Of a DNA stretch of 64,000 bases, positions 1-10,104 are shown one piece after another. The position numbers and the translations under genes were made by a program. Origin of the DNA: CAVQMC01 sp963713505. GTDB lineage: Bacteria > Bacteroidota > Ignavibacteria > Ignavibacteriales > Ignavibacteriaceae. The DNA lies in assembly GCA_963713505.1 (NCBI GenBank), contig CAVQMC010000001.1, forward strand, positions 62,001 to 126,000. The letters run 5' to 3'. Positions within the stretch are counted from its first letter, which is position 1, and each line of letters begins with the position of its first letter. The notes under the pieces were generated by a model. The model saw only the letters and a list, made by a program, of their open reading frames with translations. It ran no database searches and was not told where the DNA came from.

Positions 1-42
1 AATAAACACCTGGCTAAATGCAGATTCCAGAATTCTCTTCAT
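1..42 (-). CDS. 5' end of an unidentified protein (partial)
   Basis: A minus-strand reading frame starts at ATG 42-40, preceded by an AAAGGA ribosome binding site about 8 bases upstream. It runs off the window after 14 codons, MKRILESAFSQVFI. The start context is good, but the fragment is too short to assign a family. Confidence 0.5.
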   Translation of the reverse strand, partial: MKRILESAFSQVFI

Positions 43-288
43 ATCTCTATCCTTTTTGAATTTATCAACATTTATAAATTAAATTTTTTATTGGTTTAAA
101 TTATTTCATTTAATTATTTTATTAAGTGCTGAAGGGCAAATATAAAAATTTATTAACTTAAAGCTTTAATTATGTAAGAATTATATGTGGCTTTTTAAAG
201 TGGATTTAAATATAAAAAGGCTACTAGAGCATAAATCAACTCCAATAACCTTTTAAAATATGTTTTGCAACAATTAACCGGATAAAAA

Positions 289-612
289 TTAAATATAAGA
301 ATCCGGTTGATATAATGGTTCAATTTCCCATTCGTCTTCGACTGTTCCCACACAATGAGAACACTTTGGAACATTGAAGACTACTTTTTCCTCATTCGGT
401 GCAGCACGAACAAAATTCAGAATTGTTTTACAGCTTGAGCATTGAACAATATGTGAACTAGTAACCTTTTTGCTGCACTCCGGACAAATAAAGCCCAAAT
501 CTCCTGGCGTTTCTTCCGGATTTACCAGAAAGATAGAGTTACATTTAGAATTGTTGCATTTTGCGAAGTGCCATTTAACAGTATCTTTTGTAGCGATAAT
601 TCTCTCCCGCAA
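289..612 (-). CDS. Small zinc-ribbon protein of unknown function
   Basis: A 107-residue soluble protein with four Cys pairs: C-x4-C near residues 19-24, then CPEC, CSSC and CSHC. This implies two zinc ribbons in tandem. No catalytic domain is visible and I do not recognise the family. The frame opens with TTG at 612; no clear ribosome binding site lies before it, and the GGGAG just inside the frame makes the start uncertain. It stands alone, divergent from the phosphomannomutase gene across a roughly 200-base AT-rich spacer. A nucleic-acid or protein-binding role is only inferred from the ribbons. Confidence 0.6.
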   Translation of the reverse strand: MRERIIATKDTVKWHFAKCNNSKCNSIFLVNPEETPGDLGFICPECSKKVTSSHIVQCSSCKTILNFVRAAPNEEKVVFNVPKCSHCVGTVEDEWEIEPLYQPDSYI

Positions 613-809
613 GTTTTTAATGTTTTAACTTAAGTACTATATTAGAAAAAGTCCATTGAAAAAATATTCTCTTTTAATTTTTCTTAAATATTTTAGATGA
701 TTTATTTCATAAATTTAAGCCTTCAAATCTATTATTTTATAACAAAGAATGTAATACTAATATATTTCCGTGAAAATTTTTTCAATTAAACCTTCAAAGT
801 GGAGAGAAA

Positions 810-2156
810 ATGGATAAATTAAACAGTTTTAAAGCTTATGATATTCGAGGAAAAGTACCTTCTGAATTAAACCCAGATTTAGCTTATAAAATCGGCAGAG
901 CTTATGCAAAATTAATAAAGGCAAAAAAAGTTGTAGTCGGCAACGATGTAAGAAAATCCTCCGATGAACTATCCGAAGCTTTAATGAAGGGATTAAACGA
1001 TGCCGGATCTGATGTTGTAAATATAGGTTTATGCGGTACGGAAATGGTTTATTATGCAACTCCGGCTTTAAATGCAGATGGCGGAATAATGATTACAGCC
1101 AGCCACAATCCACCCGAATATAACGGAATGAAATTCGTTAAAAAGGGTTCCGTTCCGGTAGGGTATGATTCCGGCTTAAATAAAATTGAAGAAATGATTT
1201 TAAAAAATGATATAGGTGAAGAATCCAAAGAAAAAGGTAAAATTGAAAAATTAGATATCATGGAAAAGTTTATAAATAATTTAAGCAAATTTTATGATCC
1301 AAATAAAATAAAAAAATATAATGTAGTTGTGAATGCAGGTAACGGATGTGCAGGATTATCTTTAAATAAACTTGAACCAAAATTGCCTATTAAAATGATT
1401 AAAATCTTTAACGAACCGGATTCAAGTTTTCCAAACGGTGTTCCGAATCCTTTATTAACTGAAAATAGAAAAGCTACAATTGATGCAGTTTTAAATAATA
1501 AAGCCGATCTTGGTGTTGCTTGGGACGGCGATTACGACAGATGTTTTTTCTTTGATGAAAAAGGCAATTTTATCGAAGGTTATTATATAGTTGGATTATT
1601 AGCTAAAAGTATTTTGAAAAAACATCCCGGCGAGAATATAGTGCATGATCCCAGACTTGTTTGGAATACTTTGCAAGTTGTAAATAAAAACGGCGGCAAA
1701 GCAGTTACGTCTAAAAGCGGACATGCATTTATAAAAGAAAAAATGAGAGAGGTAAATGCAATTTACGGAGGAGAAATGTCTGCTCATCATTATTTTAGAG
1801 AGAATGCATATTCAGACAGCGGAATGATTCCGTTTTTATTAATTCTTCAATTAATGTCTGAAGAAAACAAACCGCTTTCAAAATTAGTTGAAGAAATGAT
1901 TGCCGAATATCCATGTTCAGGAGAAATAAATTCAACAATTGATGATCCTAGGAAAAAGATTAAAGAAATAGAGGAAAAATATTCAGATGGAAAAATTGAT
2001 CGTTTAGACGGCTTAAGTGTCGAATATTCTGATTGGAGATTTAATTTAAGAATGTCTAACACAGAACCAATTTTAAGATTAAATGTAGAAAGTAAAAACG
2101 ATAAAAAATTAATGGAAAATAAAACGGAAGAATTACTCAAATTGATTAGAGGATAA
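810..2156 (+). CDS. manB: Phosphomannomutase / phosphoglucomutase
   Basis: A 448-residue member of the alpha-D-phosphohexomutase family, which interconverts hexose 6-phosphate and hexose 1-phosphate for sugar-nucleotide synthesis. The active-site phosphoserine loop ITASHNPPEYNG lies near residue 100. The metal-binding loop DGDYDRC is near residue 240, the sugar-binding GGEMSAHHYF near 325 and the phosphate-binding SNTEPILRLN near 415, so all four domains are present and the length is normal. A GGAGAG ribosome binding site sits 5 bases before the ATG. The gene is monocistronic and ends at a strong hairpin. Mannose versus glucose preference cannot be decided from sequence; the SNTEP form suits bifunctional ManB/AlgC-type enzymes. 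Confidence 0.9.
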   Translation: MDKLNSFKAYDIRGKVPSELNPDLAYKIGRAYAKLIKAKKVVVGNDVRKSSDELSEALMKGLNDAGSDVVNIGLCGTEMVYYATPALNADGGIMITASHNPPEYNGMKFVKKGSVPVGYDSGLNKIEEMILKNDIGEESKEKGKIEKLDIMEKFINNLSKFYDPNKIKKYNVVVNAGNGCAGLSLNKLEPKLPIKMIKIFNEPDSSFPNGVPNPLLTENRKATIDAVLNNKADLGVAWDGDYDRCFFFDEKGNFIEGYYIVGLLAKSILKKHPGENIVHDPRLVWNTLQVVNKNGGKAVTSKSGHAFIKEKMREVNAIYGGEMSAHHYFRENAYSDSGMIPFLLILQLMSEENKPLSKLVEEMIAEYPCSGEINSTIDDPRKKIKEIEEKYSDGKIDRLDGLSVEYSDWRFNLRMSNTEPILRLNVESKNDKKLMENKTEELLKLIRG

Positions 2157-2167
2157 GCATTAATAAA

Positions 2168-2188
2168 AAGCCCCTTCAACAGGGGCTT
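2168..2188. terminator. Bidirectional intrinsic terminator between manB and the DUF2911 gene
   Basis: A perfect 7-bp stem (AAGCCCC at 2168-2174, GGGGCTT at 2182-2188) with a 7-base loop lies between two convergent genes. On the minus strand it is followed by TTTTTATT, so it most clearly ends the minus-strand gene. Confidence 0.8.
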
Positions 2189-2197
2189 AATATTATA

Positions 2198-2758
2198 CTA
2201 TTTTTTTATGGGGACTTTTATTTTAAAAGGTACTTTTAGATTATCCCATTCCAAAGCTATTGTAGCGGAGTCGTCACCGGTTTTAGTTATTGTATAAGTC
2301 AGCCATTCATGGAAATTTCCTTTTTCCGGTTTGACTTTTATTCTTAAAATGTCTTCAGCCTCATTATATTCAAAAGCTCCCCACTGATCCCAAACTTTAT
2401 TAAATACTAATGTCCATTCTTTATCGGATGGAATTGCAAAAAATCCATACTTACCGGCTGGTAATTTATTACCTTCAATGGTTACATCGGTACTGAATTC
2501 TATTGTTGTAGCTTCGTTTGCTCCCGCACGCCATACTTTATTATATGGTACTAATCCGTCCCAAATTTTTCTCCCTTTTACTCCCGGACGGCTGTATACA
2601 ATTGTAACTTTAGTAAAACCAACAACCTGCATTACACTTGCCATAGGACTTATTCTAACCTTCTCTTCTTTCTTCTGCTGAGCAAATGTACTGCTGAAAA
2701 ATACAGTTAAAATCAAAAAGCCAGATAAAATTATATGCCTGCCCATTTTTAAATTCAT
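2198..2758 (-). CDS. Exported DUF2911 family protein
   Basis: A 186-residue protein with an N-terminal signal peptide (hydrophobic stretch about residues 9-25, ending STFAQ) and a DUF2911 domain filling the rest. Family hallmarks are VTIVYSRPGVKGRKIWDGLV near residue 51 and WRAGANEATTIEF near residue 76. DUF2911 proteins are beta-rich, predicted periplasmic proteins common in Bacteroidota; their function is unknown. AAAGGAG precedes the ATG at good spacing. The gene is alone, converging on manB. Confidence 0.85.
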   Translation of the reverse strand: MNLKMGRHIILSGFLILTVFFSSTFAQQKKEEKVRISPMASVMQVVGFTKVTIVYSRPGVKGRKIWDGLVPYNKVWRAGANEATTIEFSTDVTIEGNKLPAGKYGFFAIPSDKEWTLVFNKVWDQWGAFEYNEAEDILRIKVKPEKGNFHEWLTYTITKTGDDSATIALEWDNLKVPFKIKVPIKK

Positions 2759-2823
2759 TTTAACTCCTTTAATTATTATATATTTCTAAATTTTATTAAT
2801 GCATTTTTGTTAATAGTTTGAAG

Positions 2824-3954
2824 TTAAAATAAAGTCTTCAATTCTTCAACTACTTTATTAATTTCTTCTTTAGTATTATAGAAATGAGGAGAAAATCTCA
2901 GAACTCCTTCACGAACAGCTAAAGAAATGTTTTTTTCTGCTAATTTATCAAATATTTTCTGAGCCGATTCTGATTTTATACTTACAATTCCCGCAATATT
3001 TTTCTTTTCACAACCGGACAAAATAGGTTCTATATTATTATCTATTAATTTATCTATAAAATATTTCGAATTATCTAGAACAGTATTTTCAATATTTTTC
3101 CAGCCGAATTCTTTAAATAATTTTAAAGAACCGTTTAATGCCCAAAGTCCTGTTTCGTTTAAAGTTCCCACCTGATATCTGTCCGCACTGCTTTTCAATT
3201 TTAAATTGAATTCCAACAAGTTCCAGGCATCTTCAACAGATAACCAGCCTACATTTTTTTGATCCATTTGCTCTTGAAGTTTTTGGGATACATAAATGAA
3301 TGATAAACCTTGTAAACCAAGAAGCCATTTTTGAGTTCCGCATGAGATAAAATCAATATTTTCATTTTGAACATCAACATTAATGGCGCCCAGACCCTGG
3401 ATACTATCTACGGAAAAAATAATATTTTTATCTTTGCAATAATTTCCAATCTCTTTTAAATCTGCTCTGTATCCTGTTAAAAACTGAACTTGACTAATTG
3501 ATACTAATCTTGTTTCAGGTTTTATCATTGATAAAATGTCTTCGGTTAATACTTTACCGTTTTTTGATTTAACAAAATCTATTATAACACCTTGTTTTTC
3601 CAAATTTAAAAACGGATATACATTTGCTGGAAATTCGATATCGTTAAGTAAAATCCGGTCGCCTTCTTTCCAGTTTATGCTTTGAGCCAAAACATTAATT
3701 CCGTTGCTCGTATTATCTAAAAAAGCAATCCTATCAGAAGTGGAATTAATTAGTTCCGCTAAATTGTTTTTATTTTCGCCTATTATTTTTATTAGTTCAC
3801 TATAATAGTCAATACTTCCTTCTGATCTTTCATGAAAAAGTTTATTTAATCTTTCTAGAACAACAGTGGAAAGCGGTCCAGTTGAAGCATGATTAAAATA
3901 TATTTTATCTTTCTTTAAATAGGGAAAATACTCTCTTGCTTTTTGAACATCCAT
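2824..3954 (-). CDS. PLP-dependent class V aminotransferase
   Basis: A 376-residue fold-type I enzyme of the class V aminotransferase / cysteine desulfurase-like family. Visible elements are the N-terminal YFNHASTGPLS, the cofactor-binding D in VDSIQGLGA, and the Schiff-base lysine in SCGTQKWLLG near residue 210. The C terminus has the family motif REGVLRFSPHFYN. The loop cysteine of true SufS/IscS enzymes is not obvious and no suf or isc genes are nearby. An isopenicillin-N-epimerase-like or kynureninase-like amino-acid enzyme is therefore as likely as a desulfurase; the substrate is unknown. It is monocistronic and divergent from the Lon-like gene. Confidence 0.8.
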   Translation of the reverse strand: MDVQKAREYFPYLKKDKIYFNHASTGPLSTVVLERLNKLFHERSEGSIDYYSELIKIIGENKNNLAELINSTSDRIAFLDNTSNGINVLAQSINWKEGDRILLNDIEFPANVYPFLNLEKQGVIIDFVKSKNGKVLTEDILSMIKPETRLVSISQVQFLTGYRADLKEIGNYCKDKNIIFSVDSIQGLGAINVDVQNENIDFISCGTQKWLLGLQGLSFIYVSQKLQEQMDQKNVGWLSVEDAWNLLEFNLKLKSSADRYQVGTLNETGLWALNGSLKLFKEFGWKNIENTVLDNSKYFIDKLIDNNIEPILSGCEKKNIAGIVSIKSESAQKIFDKLAEKNISLAVREGVLRFSPHFYNTKEEINKVVEELKTLF

Positions 3955-4200
3955 TTGATTTGCCGTATTAATTGTTCATAAAATTAAACTCATAACAATT
4001 ATAAAATAAAATTCGCACAAATTAAAACTGATATATCATTTGCAGTTGTCATTTAATCGAGAAAATCCAAATTATAATTAGTAACTTTGAAATTGAGATC
4101 AATAAATATTAGATTTTAATATAACTTAGGGAAAAATCTGAATTGATTTTACTTTTCTACAATATTATTCATCATCTTCAATAAAACTTAAAGGCTTAAT

Positions 4201-6659
4201 ATGGCAAACCCCAAAGCATCAAAACATAATGAATTAAAACCGGAAGATTTAAGATGGCAGTGTAACCCGGATATATTTGAATTTGAGTCAACAAGTGATA
4301 TTGAACCAATAGAAGGTATACTTGGACAAGAACGAGCGTTAAAAGCTTTAAAGTTAGGAGTTGATTTAAGGGGACCCGGTTACAATATTTATATTGCAGG
4401 ATTATCCGGGACTGGAAAAGCTACTGCGGTAAAAAAAATGCTGGAAAGAATCAGCGACAATTGTCCTCCGTTATATGATTATGCTTATGTAAATAATTTT
4501 AAAGATAGAGATCTACCAATTTTACTTACTTTTAATATTGGACAGGCAAGAATTTTAAACAAGATTTAAATAACGCAATAAATATTCTAAAACAAAGAAT
4601 TCCAAAAACTTTTGAAAGCGAATCATATATTTCCAGAAAAAAGAAAATAGTTAATTATTATAATGAAAAAGAACAAAAATTGATGAGCAGTTTTGATGAA
4701 AAGCTGAGGAAAGAAAACTTTACACTTGGACAAATTAAAATTGGAGAAGTTGCAAGGCCTGATGTTTTACCTATAGTTGAAGAAAAACCGGTTCCTATAT
4801 ATCAAATTGAAGAAAAAATTCAAGAAGGGAAAATTTCAAAAGAAGAAGCCCAAGATATTATTAAGCGGTACAATGAACATCAGCAGGAACTGCAGGTTTT
4901 ATTTAAAAAAGGGTTGAAGATAAGTGAAGAGTTTCAAGCTAAACTTGCCGAATTGGAAAAAAGTGCTGCTGAAACAGTAGTTAAAGGAGTTTTGGAATTC
5001 ATAAAAGAAAAACATAAAAACGAAAAAGTAATAGAATATTTAACACAAGTTGAGAATAATATTCTAGAAAATATTCAGGTATTTAAGGGAATAAAACCTG
5101 AAGGTGAAACCACTCCGGAAGGATTTGAAATTGATTACTTTAAAGAATATGAAGTAAATATAATTTTAGATAACGGTGAAACAAGAGAATGTCCTGTTAT
5201 TATCGAAACTTCCCCCACATATGCTAATTTATTCGGGGTAATTGAAAAAATTAACGATGGACGCGGAGGCTGGTATAGCGATTTTACAAGAATAAAAGCC
5301 GGCTCTCTTCTGCGTGCCAACGGCGGTTATATCGTTTTAAACATTCTTCACCTTTTTGAAGAACCCGGAGTTTGGAGAACTTTAAAGAGAGTGCTTACTT
5401 ATAGAAAACTGGAATTTCAGGATCCTCCTTCAATGTTTACAGTATCTCCGACTGTTTTAAAACCCGAACCAATTTATATCGATACAAAAGTTATTTTATT
5501 AGGCAGTCAAATGATTTATTCCCTGCTTGCTGAAAGAGAATATGACTTTAAAAAAATGTTTAAAGTTAAAGCCGATTTTGATTACGAAATAAAAAGAAAT
5601 GATAAAATTCTTGTAGAGTATGCAAAAGTGATTAAGAAATTAATTAAAGATGAAAAATTGATGGAATTTGATAAACATGCAATTGCCAAACTTATTGAAT
5701 ACGGAGCTTTATTTGCCGGAAATAAAAATAAACTTACTACAAGATTTTCCAAGATTGCAGATCTAGCTAGAGAATCAAATTTTTGGGCAAATGACGACGG
5801 TTTTGATATTGTTAATGCAGCACATGTAGAAAAAGCTTACAACAACACAAAAGAAAGACATGGTTTATTGGAATCAAAAATTTCTGAAATGATTGAAGAT
5901 AAAATGTTCTTAATTGATGTTGAAGGCGAACGTGTCGGACAAATAAACGGTTTAGCGGTTTACAGCGCAGATTTTTATTCATTCGGAAGGCCAACTAGAA
6001 TAACTGCAACTGTTTCTTTAGGTAGCGGTAATATTATAAACGTTGAAAGAGAAGCCGGAATGAGCGGCAGACATTATAATAAAGGTGTGTTAATTATTTC
6101 CGGCTACTTTAAAGAAACATTCGGACAGAATTTGCCTTTATCTTTTAATGCAAATTTAGTATTCGAACAATCATATGGTATGATTGACGGAGACAGTGCT
6201 TCTTGTGCAGAAATATTTGCTCTTTTATCTACTCTTTCCGGATTACAAATAAAACAATCCATCGCCGTAACAGGTTCTTTAAATCAAAAAGGGGATGTTC
6301 AGCCGATCGGCGGTGTGAATGAAAAGATAGAAGGATTTTTCGATGTTTGTAAATCAAACGGGTTAACTAAAAACCAGGGAGTTATTATCCCTATTCAAAA
6401 TGTTCAGGAATTAATGTTAAGAAATGATGTAGTTGAAGCAGTTGCTAATAAGGAATTTCATATTTATCCGATTAGCAGAGTTGAAGAAGGAATAGAAATA
6501 CTTACAGGAGTGAGAGCCGGAACAAGAAAAAAAGACGGAACTTATCCGGAAAATACCGTATTTAAGATGGTAGAAGATAGAATAAAAGATCTTTATGCAA
6601 AAGCCAGATCCTTTAAAGCAAATACCACTACTCAACCACAAAAGAAGAAAAAGAAATGA
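4201..6659 (+). CDS. Lon-like ATP-dependent protease (AAA_32 / LonB-YcbZ family), frameshifted as sequenced
   Basis: One gene read in two frames: 4201-4569 carries the N-terminal region with Walker A GLSGTGKAT (residues 67-75), and the frame reading CAA at 4560 onward carries the rest. Joined, it gives about 819 residues, normal for the roughly 800-residue family. The C-terminal Lon protease domain has serine 666 in DGDSAS and lysine 709 in GGVNEKIEG, 43 apart as in E. coli Lon. These enzymes form ATP-dependent proteolytic chambers in the cytosol. AAAGG lies upstream of the ATG. The stop overlaps the pyruvate kinase start (ATGA), so the two are co-transcribed. The shift is net -1 and sits at TTTAAAC; a missing base, two extra bases or programmed slippage would all explain it. 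Confidence 0.85.
4554..4560 (+). other. T TTA AAC heptamer at the lon-like frame junction
   Basis: In the upstream frame this reads T TTA AAC, a canonical X XXY YYZ slippery heptamer. Slipping back one base here continues directly into the downstream frame (CAA GAT TTA AAT AAC), which holds the rest of the protease. The upstream-frame stop is only 6 bases beyond the heptamer (4567-4569). I see no strong downstream stem or upstream Shine-Dalgarno stimulator. A plain one-base indel is the competing explanation. Confidence 0.35.
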
Positions 6660-8095
6660 ACAAAGACTTGAAAAAAGTTTTTGCTAAAACTAAAATATTA
6701 TGTACAGTTGGACCTGCAACTTCATCGCCTGAAAATATAAAAGAATTAATTCGCTGCGGTGCGGATGGAATTAGAATGAATTTTTCTCATGGAAATTATG
6801 AATTCTTTACAAATGTTTTTAAAACTTTAAATGATGTATGCAAAGAAGAAGAGACTTCAGTTTCAGTTTTGATTGATTTGCAGGGACCGAAGATTAGAAT
6901 TGGAGAACTTGAAGAAAAAGAATTCGAAATAAGATCCGGCGATACAATTGAAATTACGATCGATGATATTAAAGGTAATAAAAATATTATCTCAACATCC
7001 TACAAGTCTCTGGTTTCAGACTCAAATATCGGCGAGATAATATTAATTGATGACGGATTAATCAAACTAAAAATAATTGAAAAGAAGGAACATTCAGTTA
7101 TTTGTAACGTTGAAAATGGTGGAACTATTCGTCCTAAAAAAGGTATGAATTTACCGGATATGAAATTATCAACTCCTTCTGTAACTGAAAAAGATTTTAA
7201 AAATTTAGAATTTGCTTTACAAAACAGAGTCGATTACATCGCTTTATCATTTGTACGGAAAGCATCGGATATTAAAGAATTAAAATCCTGGTTAAAAGAA
7301 AGAAATTTTGAAAAACCAATAATTGCAAAAATTGAAAAGAAAGAAGGCGTGGATAATTTCGATGAAATATTAGAAGAAGCAGATGGAATTATGGTCGCAA
7401 GAGGAGACTTAGGTGTTGAAATGCATCCGCAGGATGTTCCGGTTATTCAAAAAGAAATAATAAAAAAATGTAATGCTGTTGGTAAGCTGGTAATAACTGC
7501 AACTCAAATGCTTGAATCAATGATAAATAATCCAATCCCGACTCGAGCAGAAGCTTCGGATGTAGCAAATGCCGTTTGGGACGGAACCGATGTTGTTATG
7601 CTCAGCGGAGAAACAAGCATCGGAAAATTTCCGAATAAGAGCGTTGAAGTTATGAATGATATTATTAAAATGGCCGAGCAGCATTTGATTTCGCGGAAGG
7701 GAACAGATTTTAAAGTACCCGTTGATGTTGGAGAAAATTTGTTTGATTCAGTAGGAAGAGCTGTTTGTTCAATTGGTAAACAAATAAATGCATGCGTGAT
7801 TGCAGCTTTTACTTTTCAAGGAAGAACTGCGATTAATATTTCAAAGTTCAGACCGAATGCAAAAATAATAGCGTTTTCCAACAGCTATGATACTATTACT
7901 AAACTTTGTTTAAGATGGGGAGTCGCTTCATATTATTTTGAAGATATAGATAAAGAACATATGGCAATTGATAAAGTAAAAAATATTTTGCTCGAAGCCG
8001 GAGAAGTTAAGGAAGGCGATGTTGTTATTTTCACTGCCGGCGCGCCTTATTCTGAAAAAAGCAGAGCAAGCTGGATTAAATTTGAAATAATTTAA
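6656..8095 (+). CDS. pyk: Pyruvate kinase
   Basis: A 479-residue glycolytic enzyme converting phosphoenolpyruvate and ADP to pyruvate and ATP in the cytosol. It shows the N-terminal TKILCTVGPATSSPENI, the RMNFSHG loop, the lysine-containing IIAKIEKKEG, the signature MVARGDLGVEM and ITATQMLESMI with the following PTRAEASDVANAV. The length is typical and the C-terminal allosteric domain is intact (about residues 350-479). The start ATG overlaps the stop of the Lon-like gene by four bases, so translation is likely coupled. Confidence 0.97.
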   Translation: MNKDLKKVFAKTKILCTVGPATSSPENIKELIRCGADGIRMNFSHGNYEFFTNVFKTLNDVCKEEETSVSVLIDLQGPKIRIGELEEKEFEIRSGDTIEITIDDIKGNKNIISTSYKSLVSDSNIGEIILIDDGLIKLKIIEKKEHSVICNVENGGTIRPKKGMNLPDMKLSTPSVTEKDFKNLEFALQNRVDYIALSFVRKASDIKELKSWLKERNFEKPIIAKIEKKEGVDNFDEILEEADGIMVARGDLGVEMHPQDVPVIQKEIIKKCNAVGKLVITATQMLESMINNPIPTRAEASDVANAVWDGTDVVMLSGETSIGKFPNKSVEVMNDIIKMAEQHLISRKGTDFKVPVDVGENLFDSVGRAVCSIGKQINACVIAAFTFQGRTAINISKFRPNAKIIAFSNSYDTITKLCLRWGVASYYFEDIDKEHMAIDKVKNILLEAGEVKEGDVVIFTAGAPYSEKSRASWIKFEII

Positions 8096-8155
8096 AATTA
8101 ATATAAATTGTATTTAGGTTTTTAACCTTTGATTTATGTTTGAGGAGATGATAAA

Positions 8156-9199
8156 ATGCAAAGAGATTATGCAGAAAGAGAAATAAAATATCAAAAGTTA
8201 GCTAAATGGTGGGAACCCGCAGAAAAAAATAAAATCCTATGTACGCTTTGCCCCAGATATTGTAAGATTGGTGAAGGTCAACCAGGATTCTGTTACATTA
8301 GACAAAACCACGGCGGAAAACTTTATACAATTGGTTACGGCAGACCAACAGGATTTGCAATTGATCCAATTGAAAAAAAACCTTTAAATCATTTTTTACC
8401 AGGAACTGAAGTATTAAGTTTTGGAACTGCAGGATGTAATTTGGGATGTAAGTTTTGCCAGAACTGGTCTATAAGTAAAGCTAAGCTTGATGAATCAAAC
8501 TCTTTAATTGCCGAGCCGGAAGATGTTGTTAAATTAGCAAAAAATTATCGCACACCGTCAATAGCATATACTTATAATGATCCAACAATTTTTGGTGAAT
8601 ATGTGATAGACATTTCTAAAACCGCCCGGGAAGAAGGAATAAAATCAGTAATGGTTACTGCTGGATATATTGATAAAAATGCTAGAAAAGAAATTTATCA
8701 ATATATAGATGCAGCCAATGTAGATTTAAAAGGATTTACTGAAAGATTTTATAACAAAGTTACTTTTTCCAGTTTAAAGGATGTGTTGGATACTTTAATC
8801 TGGTTAAAAAATGAAACCGATATTTGGTTTGAAATTACAACTTTATTAATTCCAGGTGAGAATGATTCTTCCGAAGAAATAAAAGATGAATGCAACTGGA
8901 TTCTAGAAAATTTAGGTGATTCTGTTCCTCTTCATTTTACTGCATTTCATCCGGATTTTAGAATGACTGATAAAAACAGAACTCCTGTATCAACTTTAAA
9001 CAATGCAAGAAATATTGCATTAAGTTCAGGAATAAAATTTTGCTATGTTGGTAATGTCCATAATACAAAAGGACAAACTACATATTGTCCAAATTGTAAT
9101 TCTGTTTTAATAAAAAGGGATTGGCATTCCGTAAATAAATATAACTTAATTGATAACAGATGTCCGAAGTGTAATTCTATTATTCCAGGAGTATTTTAA
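8156..9199 (+). CDS. amrS: AmmeMemoRadiSam system radical SAM enzyme (AmrS-like)
   Basis: A 347-residue radical SAM protein. The [4Fe-4S] motif is C94-x3-C98-x2-C101 (GCNLGCKFCQNW). A preceding cysteine-rich segment CTLCPRYCKIGEGQPGFC (residues 29-46) is typical of the AmrS/PflA-like family, and the C terminus ends with a zinc ribbon (CPNC...CPKC). AmrS proteins normally act with AMMECR1 and Memo domain partners, but neither is next to this gene; it lies 60 bases after pyk and before an SDR. A GAGGAG ribosome binding site precedes the ATG. The exact reaction of the family is not firmly established. Confidence 0.85.
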   Translation: MQRDYAEREIKYQKLAKWWEPAEKNKILCTLCPRYCKIGEGQPGFCYIRQNHGGKLYTIGYGRPTGFAIDPIEKKPLNHFLPGTEVLSFGTAGCNLGCKFCQNWSISKAKLDESNSLIAEPEDVVKLAKNYRTPSIAYTYNDPTIFGEYVIDISKTAREEGIKSVMVTAGYIDKNARKEIYQYIDAANVDLKGFTERFYNKVTFSSLKDVLDTLIWLKNETDIWFEITTLLIPGENDSSEEIKDECNWILENLGDSVPLHFTAFHPDFRMTDKNRTPVSTLNNARNIALSSGIKFCYVGNVHNTKGQTTYCPNCNSVLIKRDWHSVNKYNLIDNRCPKCNSIIPGVF

Positions 9200-9314
9200 T
9201 TTTAATCTTTGATTCGTTTCATTCCTTTTGTAATGCTCCATTTTTACGCTAATTATTTTTAACTTTAAAATTAATATAAATATATTTCTGTCTTGAAACT
9301 AAAAGGTAATTAAC

Positions 9315-10088
9315 ATGGGAAATCTCTTAAATAAAATAGTATTTATAACCGGTGCTTCTTCAGGAATCGGGAAATCATGTGCCGTAGAATTTGCAAAAGA
9401 AGGTGCCAATCTTATTTTATGTGCCAGAAGAATTGATAAATTAAATGAATTATCAGACAAATTAGAAAAAGAATATAAAATCAAAATTAAAAATATCGAA
9501 CTTGATGTTAGAAATTATGAAGATATCAAAAAAGCTGTTGCCGGTTTAGAAAAAGAATGGAAAAATGTAAATATTTTAGTTAATAATGCTGGTTTGGCAA
9601 GAGGATTTAGTAAAGTATTTGAAGGTGATATAGATGCTTGGAATGAAATGATCGATACAAATGTTAAAGGTTTGCTGCATGTAACCAGGGAAATTTTACC
9701 TTTAATGGTTGAGCAGAAAAACGGGCATATAATTAATATTGGTTCAACTGCCGGACATGAAGTTTACGCAAATGGAAATGTTTATGCTGCAACTAAATTT
9801 GCTGTTAAAGCATTAACACAATCCATCCGTATAGATGTTCTTGATAAAAATATAAAAGTTAGTTCAGTTGATCCCGGAATGGTAGAAACAGAATTTAGTA
9901 AAGTTAGATTTTATGGAGATGAAGTGAAAGCTAACCAAGTTTATAACGGTTTAAAACCTTTAACACCGGACGATGTTGCAAATGCAGTTTTATTCTGTGC
10001 AACCCGTCCGGCGCATGTAAACATAAATGAAGTTATTTTAACACCAATTAATCAGGCTTCATCAACACAAGTTTTTAGGGAATCATAG
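9315..10088 (+). CDS. SDR family NAD(P)-dependent oxidoreductase
   Basis: A 257-residue classical short-chain dehydrogenase. It has the dinucleotide-binding TGASSGIGKS (about residues 13-22), NNAGLARG, the catalytic serine in INIGSTAGHEVY and the YAATK tyrosine/lysine pair, with the C-terminal SVDPGMVETEF. Overall it resembles the YdfG / 3-hydroxy acid dehydrogenase subgroup, which reduces or oxidises small hydroxy acids such as serine or 3-hydroxypropionate; the substrate is inferred only from that resemblance. It is convergent with tsaC, with only 16 bases between their stops. Confidence 0.88.
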   Translation: MGNLLNKIVFITGASSGIGKSCAVEFAKEGANLILCARRIDKLNELSDKLEKEYKIKIKNIELDVRNYEDIKKAVAGLEKEWKNVNILVNNAGLARGFSKVFEGDIDAWNEMIDTNVKGLLHVTREILPLMVEQKNGHIINIGSTAGHEVYANGNVYAATKFAVKALTQSIRIDVLDKNIKVSSVDPGMVETEFSKVRFYGDEVKANQVYNGLKPLTPDDVANAVLFCATRPAHVNINEVILTPINQASSTQVFRES

Positions 10089-10104
10089 TCGGCAAAAATT
10101 AATT

